55,196 nucleotides of DNA from Arthrobacter sp. ISL-28 (GCF_018613875.1 NZ_JAGGPJ010000046.1:1-55196); one strand, 5' to 3'. Positions 8,051-17,148 are shown, counted from the first letter of the stretch. The notes: generated by a model from the sequence alone, not told the origin. Translations and numbers: made by a program.

Positions 8051-9475
8051 ATGAGCGAATCAGTCGGCACCGCCGCCGCACCTGTATCAATCCAGTCCAC
8101 GACGCGCCCCTTCGGTTGGCGCGATAAGATCGGTTACCTTTTCGGCGACCTCGGAAATGATTTCACCTTCCTGCTCGCCTCTTCCTACCTGCTCGTTTTT
8201 TACACGAATGTGGCAGGACTCCAACCAGCGCACGTCGGCGTCCTGTTCCTCGCGGCCAGACTCGTCGACGCTTTCACGGATGTGGGTTGGGGCCGTTTCC
8301 TGGACCGGCATCGCCCGTCGCGTGCCGGCCGCTTCCGTGCCTGGATAGGCCGCGCGGCCCTGCCCCTGGTCGTCGTGAGCGCGCTCCTCTACGCGCCGTT
8401 CATCGCTGACTGGGACTACGGCCTGAAGCTTGCTTACGCTGCTGTCACCTACCTGCTGTGGGGTTCCGTCTTCTACACGATGGTCAACATCGCTTACGGT
8501 TCCCTTGCGTCGGTCATGAGTCCCAATCCTGGGGAGCGCGCTTCCCTCTCGGTGTTCCGCGCCTTCGGAGCGAACGTCGCCGGCCTGTTCGTCGCACTCG
8601 TTCCTCCGCTCCTGATCTACGCGACGGTCGACGGCGTCTCACAGGTCATTCCGAGTTCTTTCTTCATCACGGGCATCATGTTCTCCATCGCCGCACTCGT
8701 TTTCTACGCTGTCTGCTACACCCAGGTCCGCGAACGCGTGCAGGCAGTGCCCGTTCAGGACAAGCGCAGCTTCCTGGCCCTCCTGCGCTCACTCGCAGGA
8801 AATCGGGCGTTGCTTGGTCTCATGGCCGGAAACCTGGTCCTCATGCTCGCGTCGCTCCTTACGATGTCAATGGCGGCGTACCTTTGGCTGAACTACTTCA
8901 ACAACGGTGCTCTTTCTGGTCCGGCGCAGCTGGCGAACTACCTTCCGGCCCTCCTGCTCGCCCCGATCGCGGCGTGGCTCGCACGGCGCTTTGGCAAGAA
9001 GGAAGTCATCGTCGCGGGTATTTTCTTCTCGGCCGCCGTCTACGTGGTCCTCGCCGTCACTCACGTCACGTCCCCTTGGGCCTTCATAGTCATTACGGTG
9101 CTCGCTGGCTTCGGTATGGGTACGTACACGCTGCTCGTGTGGGCGCTTATCGGTGATGTCATCGACCATGAAGAGGTGCGCAGCGGTGAGCGCGATGACG
9201 GCACTGTCTACGCCGTCAACACCTGGGCTCGCAAGGTCGGTCTCGCCCTTGCCGGCGGTCTCGCCGGGTTCGCCCTGTCGGCGGTGGGTTTCCAGCCCGG
9301 CTCGGCCACGCAGACGCAGGAGACTATCGACGGAATCTATCTCGTATCGACACTCGTGCCCGGCATCCTCTACGCCGTTGCCGCGCTCTTGCTGCTGTTC
9401 ATCTACCCGCTCGACCGGAAACGGGTCGCTGCGAACGTCGCGGAGCTGAAATCACGACGGGGCCACGGGGAATGA
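8051..9475 (+). CDS. MFS/GPH-family sugar transporter of the sulfatase operon
   Basis: This 474-residue membrane protein has the features of the glycoside-pentoside-hexuronide (GPH) cation symporters: 'GYLFGDLGNDFTF' at the first segment, 'ARLVDAFTDVGWGRFLDR' in the loop after segment 2, and about twelve hydrophobic segments ending near residue 460. Family members import mono- and disaccharides or uronides with a proton or sodium ion. GAGGAG lies six bases before the ATG. It is the first gene of an operon with LacI, sulfatase and sulfatase-activating enzyme, and overlaps the LacI gene by four bases. The likely cargo is therefore a sulfated sugar or glycoside taken up intact. The exact substrate cannot be read from the sequence. 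Confidence 0.85.
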   Translation: MSESVGTAAAPVSIQSTTRPFGWRDKIGYLFGDLGNDFTFLLASSYLLVFYTNVAGLQPAHVGVLFLAARLVDAFTDVGWGRFLDRHRPSRAGRFRAWIGRAALPLVVVSALLYAPFIADWDYGLKLAYAAVTYLLWGSVFYTMVNIAYGSLASVMSPNPGERASLSVFRAFGANVAGLFVALVPPLLIYATVDGVSQVIPSSFFITGIMFSIAALVFYAVCYTQVRERVQAVPVQDKRSFLALLRSLAGNRALLGLMAGNLVLMLASLLTMSMAAYLWLNYFNNGALSGPAQLANYLPALLLAPIAAWLARRFGKKEVIVAGIFFSAAVYVVLAVTHVTSPWAFIVITVLAGFGMGTYTLLVWALIGDVIDHEEVRSGERDDGTVYAVNTWARKVGLALAGGLAGFALSAVGFQPGSATQTQETIDGIYLVSTLVPGILYAVAALLLLFIYPLDRKRVAANVAELKSRRGHGE

Positions 9476-10569
9476 TCGCCGGGGCCAGGCCGACCCTTAA
9501 GGACATCGCCGTCCGCGCAGGCGTGTCTGTGTCAACGGTGTCCTACGCGCTGAATGAACACAGCACTCTCCCCCTGAGCGACACCACGAAGGCAACTATT
9601 CGGCAGATTGCCCGGGAAATCGGGTATGTACCCAACGGGCTTGCCAGATCGCTGCAGGCTGGCTCCAGCCGCACCATCGGCGTGCTGCTGGACAAGCCGC
9701 TCACCACGCCGCGGTACGCGGCTATCGTGCAGGGTCTCAGCGAAGGACTGACCGAGCAGGGCCTTCACCTCGCCCTCCTCCACAAAGGACCAGCGTCGCA
9801 GTGGGTCAATGCGGTACGGGGATACCAACTGGACGGCCTCATCTTCATCGGCCACGACGACCATGAGGTGCCAGGTGAACTCACGGAGCTCGTCGCCAGA
9901 CACGGCGTCCCCTTCGTAGCGCTCGACTGCGGTGCCTTCGGCGAGGAGCGCCCGTACTCGACGGTCGATTTCGACTACGGAGCCGGTGTCGAGGTGCTCA
10001 TGGCCGAACTCGAGCGGAGAGGGACGCGCATCGTGTACTACCTACGCCCCGATGTCGTCTCACGTGCGGAAAGAATCCGCGAGCGGGCCGTACTCGCCGC
10101 GCTCGGTCAACGCCCCGAGGTCGCCCTGCAGGTGATTCCCACCGGAATCACGGCGGACGTCCTGAAGCGCGTCGATGAGGACACGGACCAACAGACAGCG
10201 TACGCCCACGAGATCGTGAGCCGTGTGGAGCAAGCTCTCGAGGCCGACGGGACCGACCCCGAGCACACCACGCTCCTCTGCTCCTGGGGCGCGGATGTGG
10301 AGGCCGTGTACCGGGTGGCGCAGCGACGCGATCCTCGTTTCACGGTGGCCGGACTGGCCGCCGGCACCCTCACCACCGGGCTTTGGCCGAACCTGATCTA
10401 CTCGAGGCTCCCGCTCGAGGACGCCGGCCGGGAATGTGCGCGCCTGATCGTGGGCGAGACCAGTCCGTCCGCCGATCATGAACATCTTCTTCTGCCGCCG
10501 GTGATTGACGCCGGTCAGATCCGGAATCCAGAGACATTCGCGCGAAACAGAGCAGCAGATGAGAAATAG
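9472..10569 (+). CDS. LacI-family regulator of the sulfatase operon
   Basis: This 365-residue protein begins with a classic LacI helix-turn-helix (PTLKDIAVRAGVSVSTVSYA) and hinge helix (YVPNGLARSLQ), followed by the two-lobed sugar-binding domain (IGVLLDKPLTTPRYAAIVQG and onwards). Its start overlaps the transporter stop (ATGA), which implies translational coupling. It is encoded inside the operon and probably represses it through the paired TTCAAACG-type palindromes at 7974-8008, giving autoregulation. The effector-binding half is divergent in its second lobe (long acidic insertion around residues 215-235), so the inducer cannot be guessed beyond 'sugar-like'. Confidence 0.88.
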   Translation: MIAGARPTLKDIAVRAGVSVSTVSYALNEHSTLPLSDTTKATIRQIAREIGYVPNGLARSLQAGSSRTIGVLLDKPLTTPRYAAIVQGLSEGLTEQGLHLALLHKGPASQWVNAVRGYQLDGLIFIGHDDHEVPGELTELVARHGVPFVALDCGAFGEERPYSTVDFDYGAGVEVLMAELERRGTRIVYYLRPDVVSRAERIRERAVLAALGQRPEVALQVIPTGITADVLKRVDEDTDQQTAYAHEIVSRVEQALEADGTDPEHTTLLCSWGADVEAVYRVAQRRDPRFTVAGLAAGTLTTGLWPNLIYSRLPLEDAGRECARLIVGETSPSADHEHLLLPPVIDAGQIRNPETFARNRAADEK

Positions 10570-10588
10570 AAGCAAGGAAGTAGGCACC

Positions 10589-12097
10589 ATGCCCCGCACC
10601 AACATCATCTTCATCATGTCCGACGACCATGCGGCACATGCCATCTCGGCCTATGGCAGCCGGGTGAACAAGACACCGCACCTGGATCGGATCGCTGAGG
10701 GCGGCATGCGTATGGACGCTGTCTTCTGCACGAACTCGATCTGCTCGCCGTCACGGGCGTCGATCCTCACAGGCACCTACTCCCACGTCAACGGTGTCTC
10801 ATCCATCTGGACCGAGATGGACTACCGGGTCCCGACGTTCATCGACGTGCTGCGCGACAACGGCTACCGCACAGCGCTGTTCGGCAAGTGGCACCTCGGT
10901 GAGCAGGAGGTCTCGGAGCCGCGCGGATTTGATGCCTGGAAGGTCTTCCCCGGCCAGGGCGATTACGTGGACCCCGAGATGATTGATCCGTCCGGCCGCA
11001 GTATCGAGAAGGGTTACGCGACGGACATCGTCACCGATCTGTCACTGAACTGGATCGACGAGCGCGGCGAGGACGAGCCGTTCTGCCTTCTCGTGCACCA
11101 CAAGGCGCCGCACCGCCCGTGGGTGCCCGACGAGAAGCACAAGCATCTTTACGCCGACGGGACTATCCCCGAACCCGAGACGTTCTTTGATGACTACGAG
11201 ACCCGAAGCAAGGCCGTACGCGGCGTTCACATGACCATCGCTGACGACATGGGCGCCGATGACCTCAAGATGGAGGTGCCGGAGCACCTTCGCGGCGAGG
11301 AGAACCGCGAGGAGCGGATGCGGTGGAAGTACCAGATCTACATGCGCGACTACCTCCAGTGCATCCAGTCGATCGACGACAACGTCGGGCGTATGCTCGA
11401 CCATCTGGAAGCCAAGGGACTCGCCGAGAACACGCTCGTCGTCTACACCTCCGACCAGGGCTTCTTCCTCGGCGATCACGGCTGGTTCGACAAGCGGCTC
11501 ATGTTCGACCAGTCCCTGCAGATGCCGATGCTCATCCGCTGGCCCGCACAGATCGAGGCCGGGAGCCGCAGCGAGGCGATCATCACGAACGTCGATTTCG
11601 CCGCGACGTTCCTGGACGCCTGCGACATCGAGGCAATGAAGGAGTTGCCGACGTCGCAGGGGCGCAGTTTCCTGCCGCTGCTGCGCGGGGAGAGCATCGA
11701 AGACTGGCCCGACGCCGCCTACTATCGGTATTGGGAACACGATGATCCCATTCACGCCGCCCCCGCCCACTACGGCATCCGCACCCGGGATCACAAGCTC
11801 ATCTACTACTATGGTGCCGGTCTCGGCGTACCTGGAGCGTCGGAACGGCACTTCGATCCCGAGTGGGAACTCTACGACCTGCGCAACGACCCTACCGAGG
11901 TACGCAACGTCGCCGACGATCCTGCGTATGCCGGCATCAAGAGCGATATGCAGCAGAAACTCGCCGAGTATCAGAGTCGATACGCTGACGAACCGTACCG
12001 CGGCGAGGACACACCGCATCCGACCTGGGGGCCGTACGACGCAGAACTGTTCGCTCAGGTCGAGTCATACGTCACCGACATCCGGGCCTCCAGCTGA
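10589..12097 (+). CDS. type I (S1 family) sulfatase
   Basis: This 502-residue protein starts at the ATG after AAGGAAG (10574-10580). A longer frame upstream overlaps the LacI gene and lacks a better site. The metal-binding N-terminus (NIIFIMSDDHAAHAISAYG) and the sulfatase signature C-S-P-S-R-A-S-I-L-T-G are intact, with Cys52 as the residue oxidised to formylglycine. GKWHLG, HHKAPHRPWVP and YTSDQGFFLGDHGWFDK supply the remaining metal and sulfate-binding motifs. There is no signal peptide, so it would act in the cytoplasm on an imported sulfate ester. Its maturase is encoded 68 bases downstream. The overall look (HKAPHRPW) recalls S1 subfamilies acting on sulfated sugars, but the subfamily and substrate are not established. 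Confidence 0.92.
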   Translation: MPRTNIIFIMSDDHAAHAISAYGSRVNKTPHLDRIAEGGMRMDAVFCTNSICSPSRASILTGTYSHVNGVSSIWTEMDYRVPTFIDVLRDNGYRTALFGKWHLGEQEVSEPRGFDAWKVFPGQGDYVDPEMIDPSGRSIEKGYATDIVTDLSLNWIDERGEDEPFCLLVHHKAPHRPWVPDEKHKHLYADGTIPEPETFFDDYETRSKAVRGVHMTIADDMGADDLKMEVPEHLRGEENREERMRWKYQIYMRDYLQCIQSIDDNVGRMLDHLEAKGLAENTLVVYTSDQGFFLGDHGWFDKRLMFDQSLQMPMLIRWPAQIEAGSRSEAIITNVDFAATFLDACDIEAMKELPTSQGRSFLPLLRGESIEDWPDAAYYRYWEHDDPIHAAPAHYGIRTRDHKLIYYYGAGLGVPGASERHFDPEWELYDLRNDPTEVRNVADDPAYAGIKSDMQQKLAEYQSRYADEPYRGEDTPHPTWGPYDAELFAQVESYVTDIRASS

Positions 12098-12165
12098 CGC
12101 AGGATATTCCCAAGCTCCAGAGGCGGAACCGGTGCTGCTTGGAGCGGTGTAGGAAAGTGAAATGG

Positions 12166-13311
12166 ATGAATGAGAACGGTAGGCCGAATACAGTGAGTGA
12201 TCCTGCTGAAATGGGCGCGGCTCATAATGCGGAGTATGCGGCGGAGCGGCCTGCCGTCCGGACGGAGAACCCCGGTGCAGGGTGTTGCGCGCCGATCGGC
12301 CGCACAGCATTCGTCGCCGCTCCGCCCCGTTCCGTCCCGACCGCTGCCGACGGGGACGCCGGTCTTAGTCGTCACCGGATCGAGCAGGCGATCGTTCCTG
12401 CCCTGACGTTCGCCATGGGCGATTCGCGGGGGGACGAAAACCGGGGCGACGGAGAGACTCCGGTCCACGGAGTAAGCCTGGAGTCATTCTCAATCGACGC
12501 GACGAGCGTGACAAACGATGACTTCGCGCGTTTCGTAGAGGCGACCGGCTACCGGACTGAAGCGGAGACGTGGGGCTTCTCCGCGGTCTTCCATCTCGCG
12601 ATAGCGGCACCGGAAGGGGACGTCATGGGCGCTCCGCCCGGCACGCCCTGGTGGAGGGGCGTGAAGGGCGCGGACTGGCGTCACCCAGGGGGACGCCAGT
12701 CGGACATCGATGGGCTCGCAGACCACCCGGTGGTACATGTCAGCTGGAACGACGCGGTCGCGTACTGCGAGTGGGCTGGTCGGACGCTACCCACAGAGGC
12801 GCAGTGGGAAGCCGCGTCGCGCGGCGGGCTCGACGGCGCCCGGTTCCCCTGGGGCGATGACCCGCACGGCGATGTCTCCTTCCCCTCGCCTAAAATTGAG
12901 CCGCAGGCCGGCGGATTCTGGCGCATGAACATCTGGCAGGGCACCTTTCCCACCGAGAACACCAAGCAGGACGGATTCCTCACCACAGCACCCGTACGCA
13001 CGTTCAAGCCGAATGCCTACGGGCTCTGGCAGACCATCGGAAATGTCTGGGAGTGGTGCGCGGACTGGTGGAGCCCGGGCTACTACCGCGTATCTCCCTT
13101 CACCGATCCGCGTGGACCGGAACGCGGCCAGGTCCGGGTCATGCGGGGTGGCTCGTACCTGTGCCACGATTCGTACTGCAACCGGTACCGGAACGCCGCC
13201 CGGTCCTCAAACACGCCGGACTCGTCGATGGGCAACGCGGGGTTCCGCACCGTCGAGCGGAGGCCCGACGATCGCCCTGGTTCCGGGGCCACGACGGCGG
13301 CGAACGCATGA
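12166..13311 (+). CDS. formylglycine-generating enzyme (sulfatase maturase)
   Basis: I start this 381-residue protein at the ATG nine bases after AGGAAAG. A TTG nine codons earlier is possible, and the first 70 residues look like a poorly conserved leader. The FGE-sulfatase domain is clear: MGDSRGDENRGDGETPVH, WNDAVAYCEWAGRTLPTEAQWE, NVWEWCADWW, and the C-terminal active site GGSYLCHDSYCNRYRNAAR, where Cys333 and Cys338 have the spacing of the copper-binding cysteine pair of aerobic FGEs. This oxygen-dependent enzyme converts the sulfatase CxPxR cysteine to formylglycine. It lies directly behind the sulfatase and overlaps the next gene by four bases, so it is probably dedicated to Cys52 of that sulfatase. 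Confidence 0.92.
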   Translation: MNENGRPNTVSDPAEMGAAHNAEYAAERPAVRTENPGAGCCAPIGRTAFVAAPPRSVPTAADGDAGLSRHRIEQAIVPALTFAMGDSRGDENRGDGETPVHGVSLESFSIDATSVTNDDFARFVEATGYRTEAETWGFSAVFHLAIAAPEGDVMGAPPGTPWWRGVKGADWRHPGGRQSDIDGLADHPVVHVSWNDAVAYCEWAGRTLPTEAQWEAASRGGLDGARFPWGDDPHGDVSFPSPKIEPQAGGFWRMNIWQGTFPTENTKQDGFLTTAPVRTFKPNAYGLWQTIGNVWEWCADWWSPGYYRVSPFTDPRGPERGQVRVMRGGSYLCHDSYCNRYRNAARSSNTPDSSMGNAGFRTVERRPDDRPGSGATTAANA

Positions 13312-13676
13312 GCACTACTGACCGCCGATTCCCGAAGAGCGTCTACCGGCACGGCACGGAACCCGATGCCCGGTTCTCCCTAGCGAACGAGCGTACCTTC
13401 CTCGCCTGGATCCGGACGTCGCTCGCGCTCCTTGCCGGCGGAGTGGCACTCGAGACACTCGGCCTGGGACTCCATCCCGGCCCCCGTATCGCAGCGTCAG
13501 TGCTTCTCATCGTCGTCGGAATCACCACGCCCGTACAGGCCTGGGTCGGATGGAGACGCTCAGAACGGGCACTCCGCCTCAACACGCCATTGCCATCCGC
13601 GAACCTCGCGCTTCCGCTCGGGATCGCCGTGATCGTAACCGGCGGGCTCGTGCTCCTCGGGGTCATCCTCGCGTGA
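13308..13676 (+). CDS. DUF202 (YidH-like) membrane protein, first of two
   Basis: This 122-residue protein has three predicted transmembrane segments (about 40-55, 62-82 and 100-121) and the DUF202 signature 'LANERTFLAWIRTSLALLAGG'. Its ATG overlaps the FGE stop by four bases. DUF202 proteins have no established biochemical role. Placement behind a sulfatase and its maturase suggests a membrane function tied to sulfated-substrate use, for example sulfate export or stress protection, but that is speculation. Confidence 0.85.
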   Translation: MSTTDRRFPKSVYRHGTEPDARFSLANERTFLAWIRTSLALLAGGVALETLGLGLHPGPRIAASVLLIVVGITTPVQAWVGWRRSERALRLNTPLPSANLALPLGIAVIVTGGLVLLGVILA

Positions 13677-14077
13677 GTGGTGACACGGGCGGGGCCGCCG
13701 GGCACCAGGGCCCTGAAGGCGGCGCGCAGGACCGGACGTCGCGCCCGTTCGACGTCGGCCTGCAACCCGAGCGCACAGCCCTTGCATGGCGGCGGACAGC
13801 ACTAGCACTGATCGTCGCCGCAGTCTTCGGGATCCGAGTCCTTCCAACGCTCCTAGGCGCATGGGCGCTCATACCGGCAGGGGCCGGGATCGCGTTAGCC
13901 GTCGGGATCCTCATCGCCTCGCACCGTCGCTACGATCAGCAGCACGAGCGCCTCACAACCACAGACAGCAACCGCATCGCCCTGCCCGACGGGGCGCTTC
14001 ACGCGCTCGTCGCAGTTGCGGCGGTCCTGGGAGGCTTGGCCAGCGCCGCCGTCGTCGCGTCAGTAAACCTACGCTAA
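13673..14077 (+). CDS. DUF202 membrane protein, second of two
   Basis: This 134-residue protein starts at a GTG that overlaps the previous stop (GTGA), so the last three genes are probably translationally coupled. It carries the shorter DUF202 variant 'GLQPERTALAWRRTALAL' at about residues 26-43, then three hydrophobic segments. It is clearly a different subtype from the preceding protein. A tandem of the two subtypes suggests a hetero-oligomeric membrane complex. Function unknown. Confidence 0.85.
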   Translation: MSGDTGGAAGHQGPEGGAQDRTSRPFDVGLQPERTALAWRRTALALIVAAVFGIRVLPTLLGAWALIPAGAGIALAVGILIASHRRYDQQHERLTTTDSNRIALPDGALHALVAVAAVLGGLASAAVVASVNLR

Positions 14078-14450
14078 CCGCACAGAATCGATCCCTCGGA
14101 CGCCAGCCGTGCTGGTAGACATGCTCGCCGCGAGCGTGGCGGCCGCCTTCTCTTAGTCGGGTGCTTGTGGCGGGCTGAGCAGGCTGCAGAACTGACGGCC
14201 CACGGGTTGAACAAGGGTCCTTGGTGCTGTGCATCTAAAGCACTCCCCCTGTCAATTTACCGAGAGCCGATATCCGGCCATATGTCGTCCCATGAACCGA
14301 CAACGCGGGTGCGTCCGTCATTGGCGGTTTCGGCCGGGGCCAAACCAGGAGCGTTGTATGTGAGAAGACTTTCATGCTGCCCTCACGCCGGGCTCATGGT
14401 TCCCGCCCATACTGCTGAGTAGACCACGTTGACCGTTCTTGGAGGACAGA
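14078..14450. other. intergenic region, nothing recognised
   Basis: About 370 bases with no credible gene. It must contain the promoter of the following NTF2-like gene, but no clear -35/-10 pair was picked out. Confidence 0.5.
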
Positions 14451-14819
14451 ATGAAAATCACGGATCCGAGTGCTGTGCACCCCGCATGGGCCGAATGCTT
14501 CAACCGCCAGGACTTCGACGGGATGGCGGGCTTCATGGACACAAATGCCGTATTCGCCCCTCGGCCCGGATTGGCCCTCACCGGTGAGGACAACCTCGTA
14601 GCCCAGCGGCAGTTCCTCGCCATGGGACTGCCGATCGACCTGACTGTCCGCCACGTGCTACAGGAAGCAGACATAGCACTAGCGATCGTTGACTGGACAA
14701 TCAAAGGCACTGCAGTCGATGGCAATGAAGTGGACCTGAAAGGCACCGCTGCTGATGTTCTTCGCCTGGGTGACCAAGGGTGGAAGCTCGTCATAGACAA
14801 CCCCTTCGGTACCGCCTGA
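14451..14819 (+). CDS. SnoaL/NTF2-like small protein
   Basis: This 122-residue protein is preceded by GGAGGAC seven bases before its ATG. The pattern (an N-terminal helix with 'HPAWAECFNRQDFDGMAGFMDTNA', then alternating strands ending in 'WKLVIDNPFG') is that of SnoaL-like/DUF4440 cone-shaped proteins, which may be isomerases, hydrolases or simply ligand binders. It is a single gene flanked by long non-coding stretches, and its role is unknown. Confidence 0.75.
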   Translation: MKITDPSAVHPAWAECFNRQDFDGMAGFMDTNAVFAPRPGLALTGEDNLVAQRQFLAMGLPIDLTVRHVLQEADIALAIVDWTIKGTAVDGNEVDLKGTAADVLRLGDQGWKLVIDNPFGTA

Positions 14820-15397
14820 GCGCGCCTACTTTGTTTTCGGGTGGTTACCAGCATGAAACGCCGCCACCACATCAGGTCGCTGTGCATCGGCAATGCGTTC
14901 GTTCCCGGCGCGGCACAGCGTTGCGCGTTCATCACGCCATACAGGCCGTGGACGCTTTTGGAAATCACATGGCCCTGCGAGGCGACCGGGCAGTCCCTTC
15001 CCTTGACGCGCACTGCAGCGGCCGCGCATGTTCGGCTAGGGACGTAGAACTGTTTCGCCGATCGCCTGATCAGGAATGAAGCCCTATTCTGACGCCTAAT
15101 GGGCTTCAAACTGCGTCAGGCTGGGGTGTGCGCCACTAGGCGGCAACGTGGGACCGAAGGCATCTGGCCTCTAAAATGAAAGCTTTTTCGCTAATGCTTG
15201 GATGACCCAATCCTGAACGTTAGCGGGTGATGGATGAGATGGCAGTCGCTAGATCCGGCAACTTCAGGTTCAGCAAACATGCTGTTCTGCCGTTCTTGTC
15301 CTAATCTCGATGTGCTGCCGCCGAGTGAGCCCGAAGGGCACTGCGGGGTGCGGGATAGAGGGAAGGTAGGGGACCTGCGTGCTGCCTATTGCAAGAC

Positions 15398-15425
15398 ATG
15401 AGGGCGGCTGATTTGCTGCCCTCAT
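15398..15425. terminator. hairpin, 11-bp stem
   Basis: ATGAGGGCGGC and GCTGCCCTCAT pair (one G-T wobble) around a six-base loop. No T-run follows, so it may be a stabilising or attenuating hairpin rather than a terminator. Confidence 0.4.
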
Positions 15426-15441
15426 ATGTGAGCTTCATGGC

Positions 15442-15485
15442 ATAGCCGTCTTCACTGCTGAGCAACTGGCAGTGAAGACGGCTAT
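15442..15485. terminator. perfect 17-bp stem hairpin downstream of the inulin fructotransferase
   Basis: ATAGCCGTCTTCACTGC (15442-15458) and its exact complement (15469-15485) enclose a ten-base loop, followed on the plus strand by TTTGC. It lies 13 bases beyond the stop of the minus-strand lyase gene and probably works as a bidirectional terminator between convergent genes. Confidence 0.65.
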
Positions 15486-15498
15486 TTTGCTTTCGGGC

Positions 15499-16833
15499 CT
15501 AGGGGGTTGGCCGGACGGCAGTATCGGCGCTGTAGGAAGTGACCTTCGAAGCGGGGCCGCTGTCAAGCACTTTTGAGCGGACTGTGGAAGCATCCAAAAC
15601 GACGTGCTGTGCTTCAACGTTGCTCACAACATGATTGGTGGCAACAAGGTTGCTGTCACCCCCGGCGATGAGGACCATTGTGGGCTGGGCGTTCGGCGGT
15701 ACGATCCTGTCCGGCGAGACGTCATAGGCAATGAGATTGTTGGAGAAAAGGTTGTTGTCTCCCGCGATGTGGACCACGCCGTACAGATCGTCCAGGCCGT
15801 TGGATGTTCCGAGGAACGGCGGAAATCCTTCCATGCCCCGCCGGAAGTGGTTGCCGGTGATCAGGTTTTCCTTGCAGTTGTTGATGAGCCGCATCATCCC
15901 GGGGGAGAAGCCCTGGAACCTGTTCGCGGTCACCGAGCATCTGTTGCAGCCGGTCAGCTCGACCAGGCTCCTGCCCCGGGGGAACAGGTTGTTACCGGTG
16001 ATGAGAAGGCCTTCGTGGTTCTCCGCCAGCAGGGTGGCCCCCTCCGGTCCTGCCCCCATAAGGTTGTCGCTGACGATCGTCGCCTGTCCGGCGCCGGTGA
16101 GTTCTACGCAGTTGCCGCATTCCGCGATCATGTTGTCGTGGATACGCAGGGCGTCGGCGCCACGGACGATGAGTGCGTGCTCGAGATACACAAAACCCAT
16201 GCCGGTGATGTGGAAGGAGTCGTTGTCTGATGCGACTTCAATGCCGGTCCTGCCGTTTCGGTAGCTGTTGCCGTCCGGCGGGAACTCCACGCCATCAAGG
16301 CAGAAGTCGCGGAAAACAACTCCGGAGAGGCGCGGACTCCCCGCCCGGCGTACCAGGAAAGCCTGCGGAGCTGTTGACGGAGTAAGGACGCGGATGTGGC
16401 TGCCGCCGGGCTGTGAATCGAACCAGCCGGACGTGTCCACATTGTCTTTGATGCTGCGGGAGAAGAACCCGTGCCCAAAGCCGGCAATGGTCAGGTAGCT
16501 GATGTCCACGACGACTTGAGTCCGGAGATCGTAGTCGCCCGGGGGGATGGTGATCACGGCGCCCGGCCGGGTGTCTGCCGTGGCCTGGCGCTTCTTGATG
16601 TCCGCGATGATGTCGTTGATCACGGCGCCAATGTCCACCTGTGCCGTCACCTCCGGCCGGCCTTTGATCTTCCAGGACGTGACATCGTAGATGTTCGCTT
16701 CTTCCGGTTTGTCCGCGGCCTGCGCCGGTGCGGTGGCGCCAAAAGCCAGCGCCCCGGAAAGGGTGGCAACAGCGCCAGCGCCAAGCAGTCTGCGTCGGCT
16801 CGGGTCCACCAGTACGGAATTTTTGTCAGTCAA
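15499..16833 (-). CDS. secreted inulin fructotransferase (DFA III-forming), GH91
   Basis: This 444-residue protein starts at a TTG (MTDKNSVLVDP) preceded by GAGGAG. A twin-arginine signal (SRRRLLGAGAVATLSGALAF, cleavage near AQA) exports it. The mature part is a right-handed beta-helix with repeated 'N-L-I-T-G-N' turns and closely matches, as I recall them, inulin fructotransferases such as the Bacillus snu-7 enzyme. Within HDNMIAECGNCVEL, Asp233 and Glu244 fall at the catalytic positions reported for that enzyme. It removes terminal difructosyl units from inulin as cyclic difructose anhydride. Overall similarity favours DFA III (EC 4.2.2.18) over DFA I. It is divergent from the importer operon and shares its regulatory region. 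Confidence 0.92.
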   Translation of the reverse strand: MTDKNSVLVDPSRRRLLGAGAVATLSGALAFGATAPAQAADKPEEANIYDVTSWKIKGRPEVTAQVDIGAVINDIIADIKKRQATADTRPGAVITIPPGDYDLRTQVVVDISYLTIAGFGHGFFSRSIKDNVDTSGWFDSQPGGSHIRVLTPSTAPQAFLVRRAGSPRLSGVVFRDFCLDGVEFPPDGNSYRNGRTGIEVASDNDSFHITGMGFVYLEHALIVRGADALRIHDNMIAECGNCVELTGAGQATIVSDNLMGAGPEGATLLAENHEGLLITGNNLFPRGRSLVELTGCNRCSVTANRFQGFSPGMMRLINNCKENLITGNHFRRGMEGFPPFLGTSNGLDDLYGVVHIAGDNNLFSNNLIAYDVSPDRIVPPNAQPTMVLIAGGDSNLVATNHVVSNVEAQHVVLDASTVRSKVLDSGPASKVTSYSADTAVRPTP

Positions 16834-16992
16834 CGCTTGTCTCCTCAATGGGCGTGGAATGTGTGGGCTATCCGGAATCGCAAGGCACCGGCCTTGGCAG
16901 CACAGGGCGGCGGGTAGCCCGGTGGCCTCCGTATGCGCCTGCAAATGGAAGATGTCAGTGCTCTCCATAGAGCCGGAAATCTTCGGGGGCTG

Positions 16993-17006
16993 CCAAAACG
17001 ATTTGG
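16993..17006. promoter_or_regulatory. LacI-type operator candidate upstream of the lyase gene
   Basis: CCAAA-ACGA-TTTGG is a perfect inverted repeat, and its CAAAACGA stretch is identical to the right arm of the perfect operator at 17132-17148. It lies 160 bases before the TTG of the lyase gene, close to where that gene's promoter should be. Confidence 0.5.
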
Positions 17007-17067
17007 TTAGCCGGATACCTTGAGGCTAAGAGGGTGGAGCAAGAGCTGTCAACGCCAAAATTGCAGA

Positions 17068-17085
17068 CGGTTTTTGGCAAAGCGG
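17068..17085. promoter_or_regulatory. imperfect LacI-type operator upstream of the importer promoter
   Basis: GTTTTTGGCAAAGCG shares 12 of 17 positions with the perfect operator at 17132-17148, and the two centres are 63 bases apart, six helical turns. It ends just before the -35 element, so a loop around the promoter is possible. Confidence 0.45.
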
Positions 17086-17091
17086 TGACCC

Positions 17092-17121
17092 TTGACACCC
17101 GAACGCAAGCGGGCCTAGGGT
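17092..17121 (+). promoter_or_regulatory. promoter of the importer operon
   Basis: TTGACA (17092-17097) and TAGGGT (17116-17121), separated by 18 bases, form a good actinobacterial -35/-10 pair facing the binding-protein gene. The perfect operator begins 11 bases after the -10, over the expected transcription start. Confidence 0.6.
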
Positions 17122-17131
17122 GGATGCCAAG

Positions 17132-17148
17132 TCGTTTTGGCAAAACGA
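17132..17148. promoter_or_regulatory. perfect LacI-type operator over the importer start site
   Basis: TCGTTTTG-G-CAAAACGA is a perfect 17-base palindrome immediately downstream of the promoter, so a bound repressor would block initiation or early elongation. Confidence 0.72.

Larger units (their letters stand above)
14820..15498. other. non-coding region with two strong hairpins
   Basis: No credible gene in about 680 bases. It contains two hairpins near its right end (15398-15425 and 15442-15485), consistent with termination between the convergent SnoaL-like gene and the inulin fructotransferase gene. Nothing else was recognised. Confidence 0.55.

Noticed and set aside
11042..12019. 325-codon open frame on the minus strand
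   Set aside because: Antisense to the sulfatase gene, with Val/Leu/Ala-rich low-information sequence; the sulfatase strand carries all the motifs.
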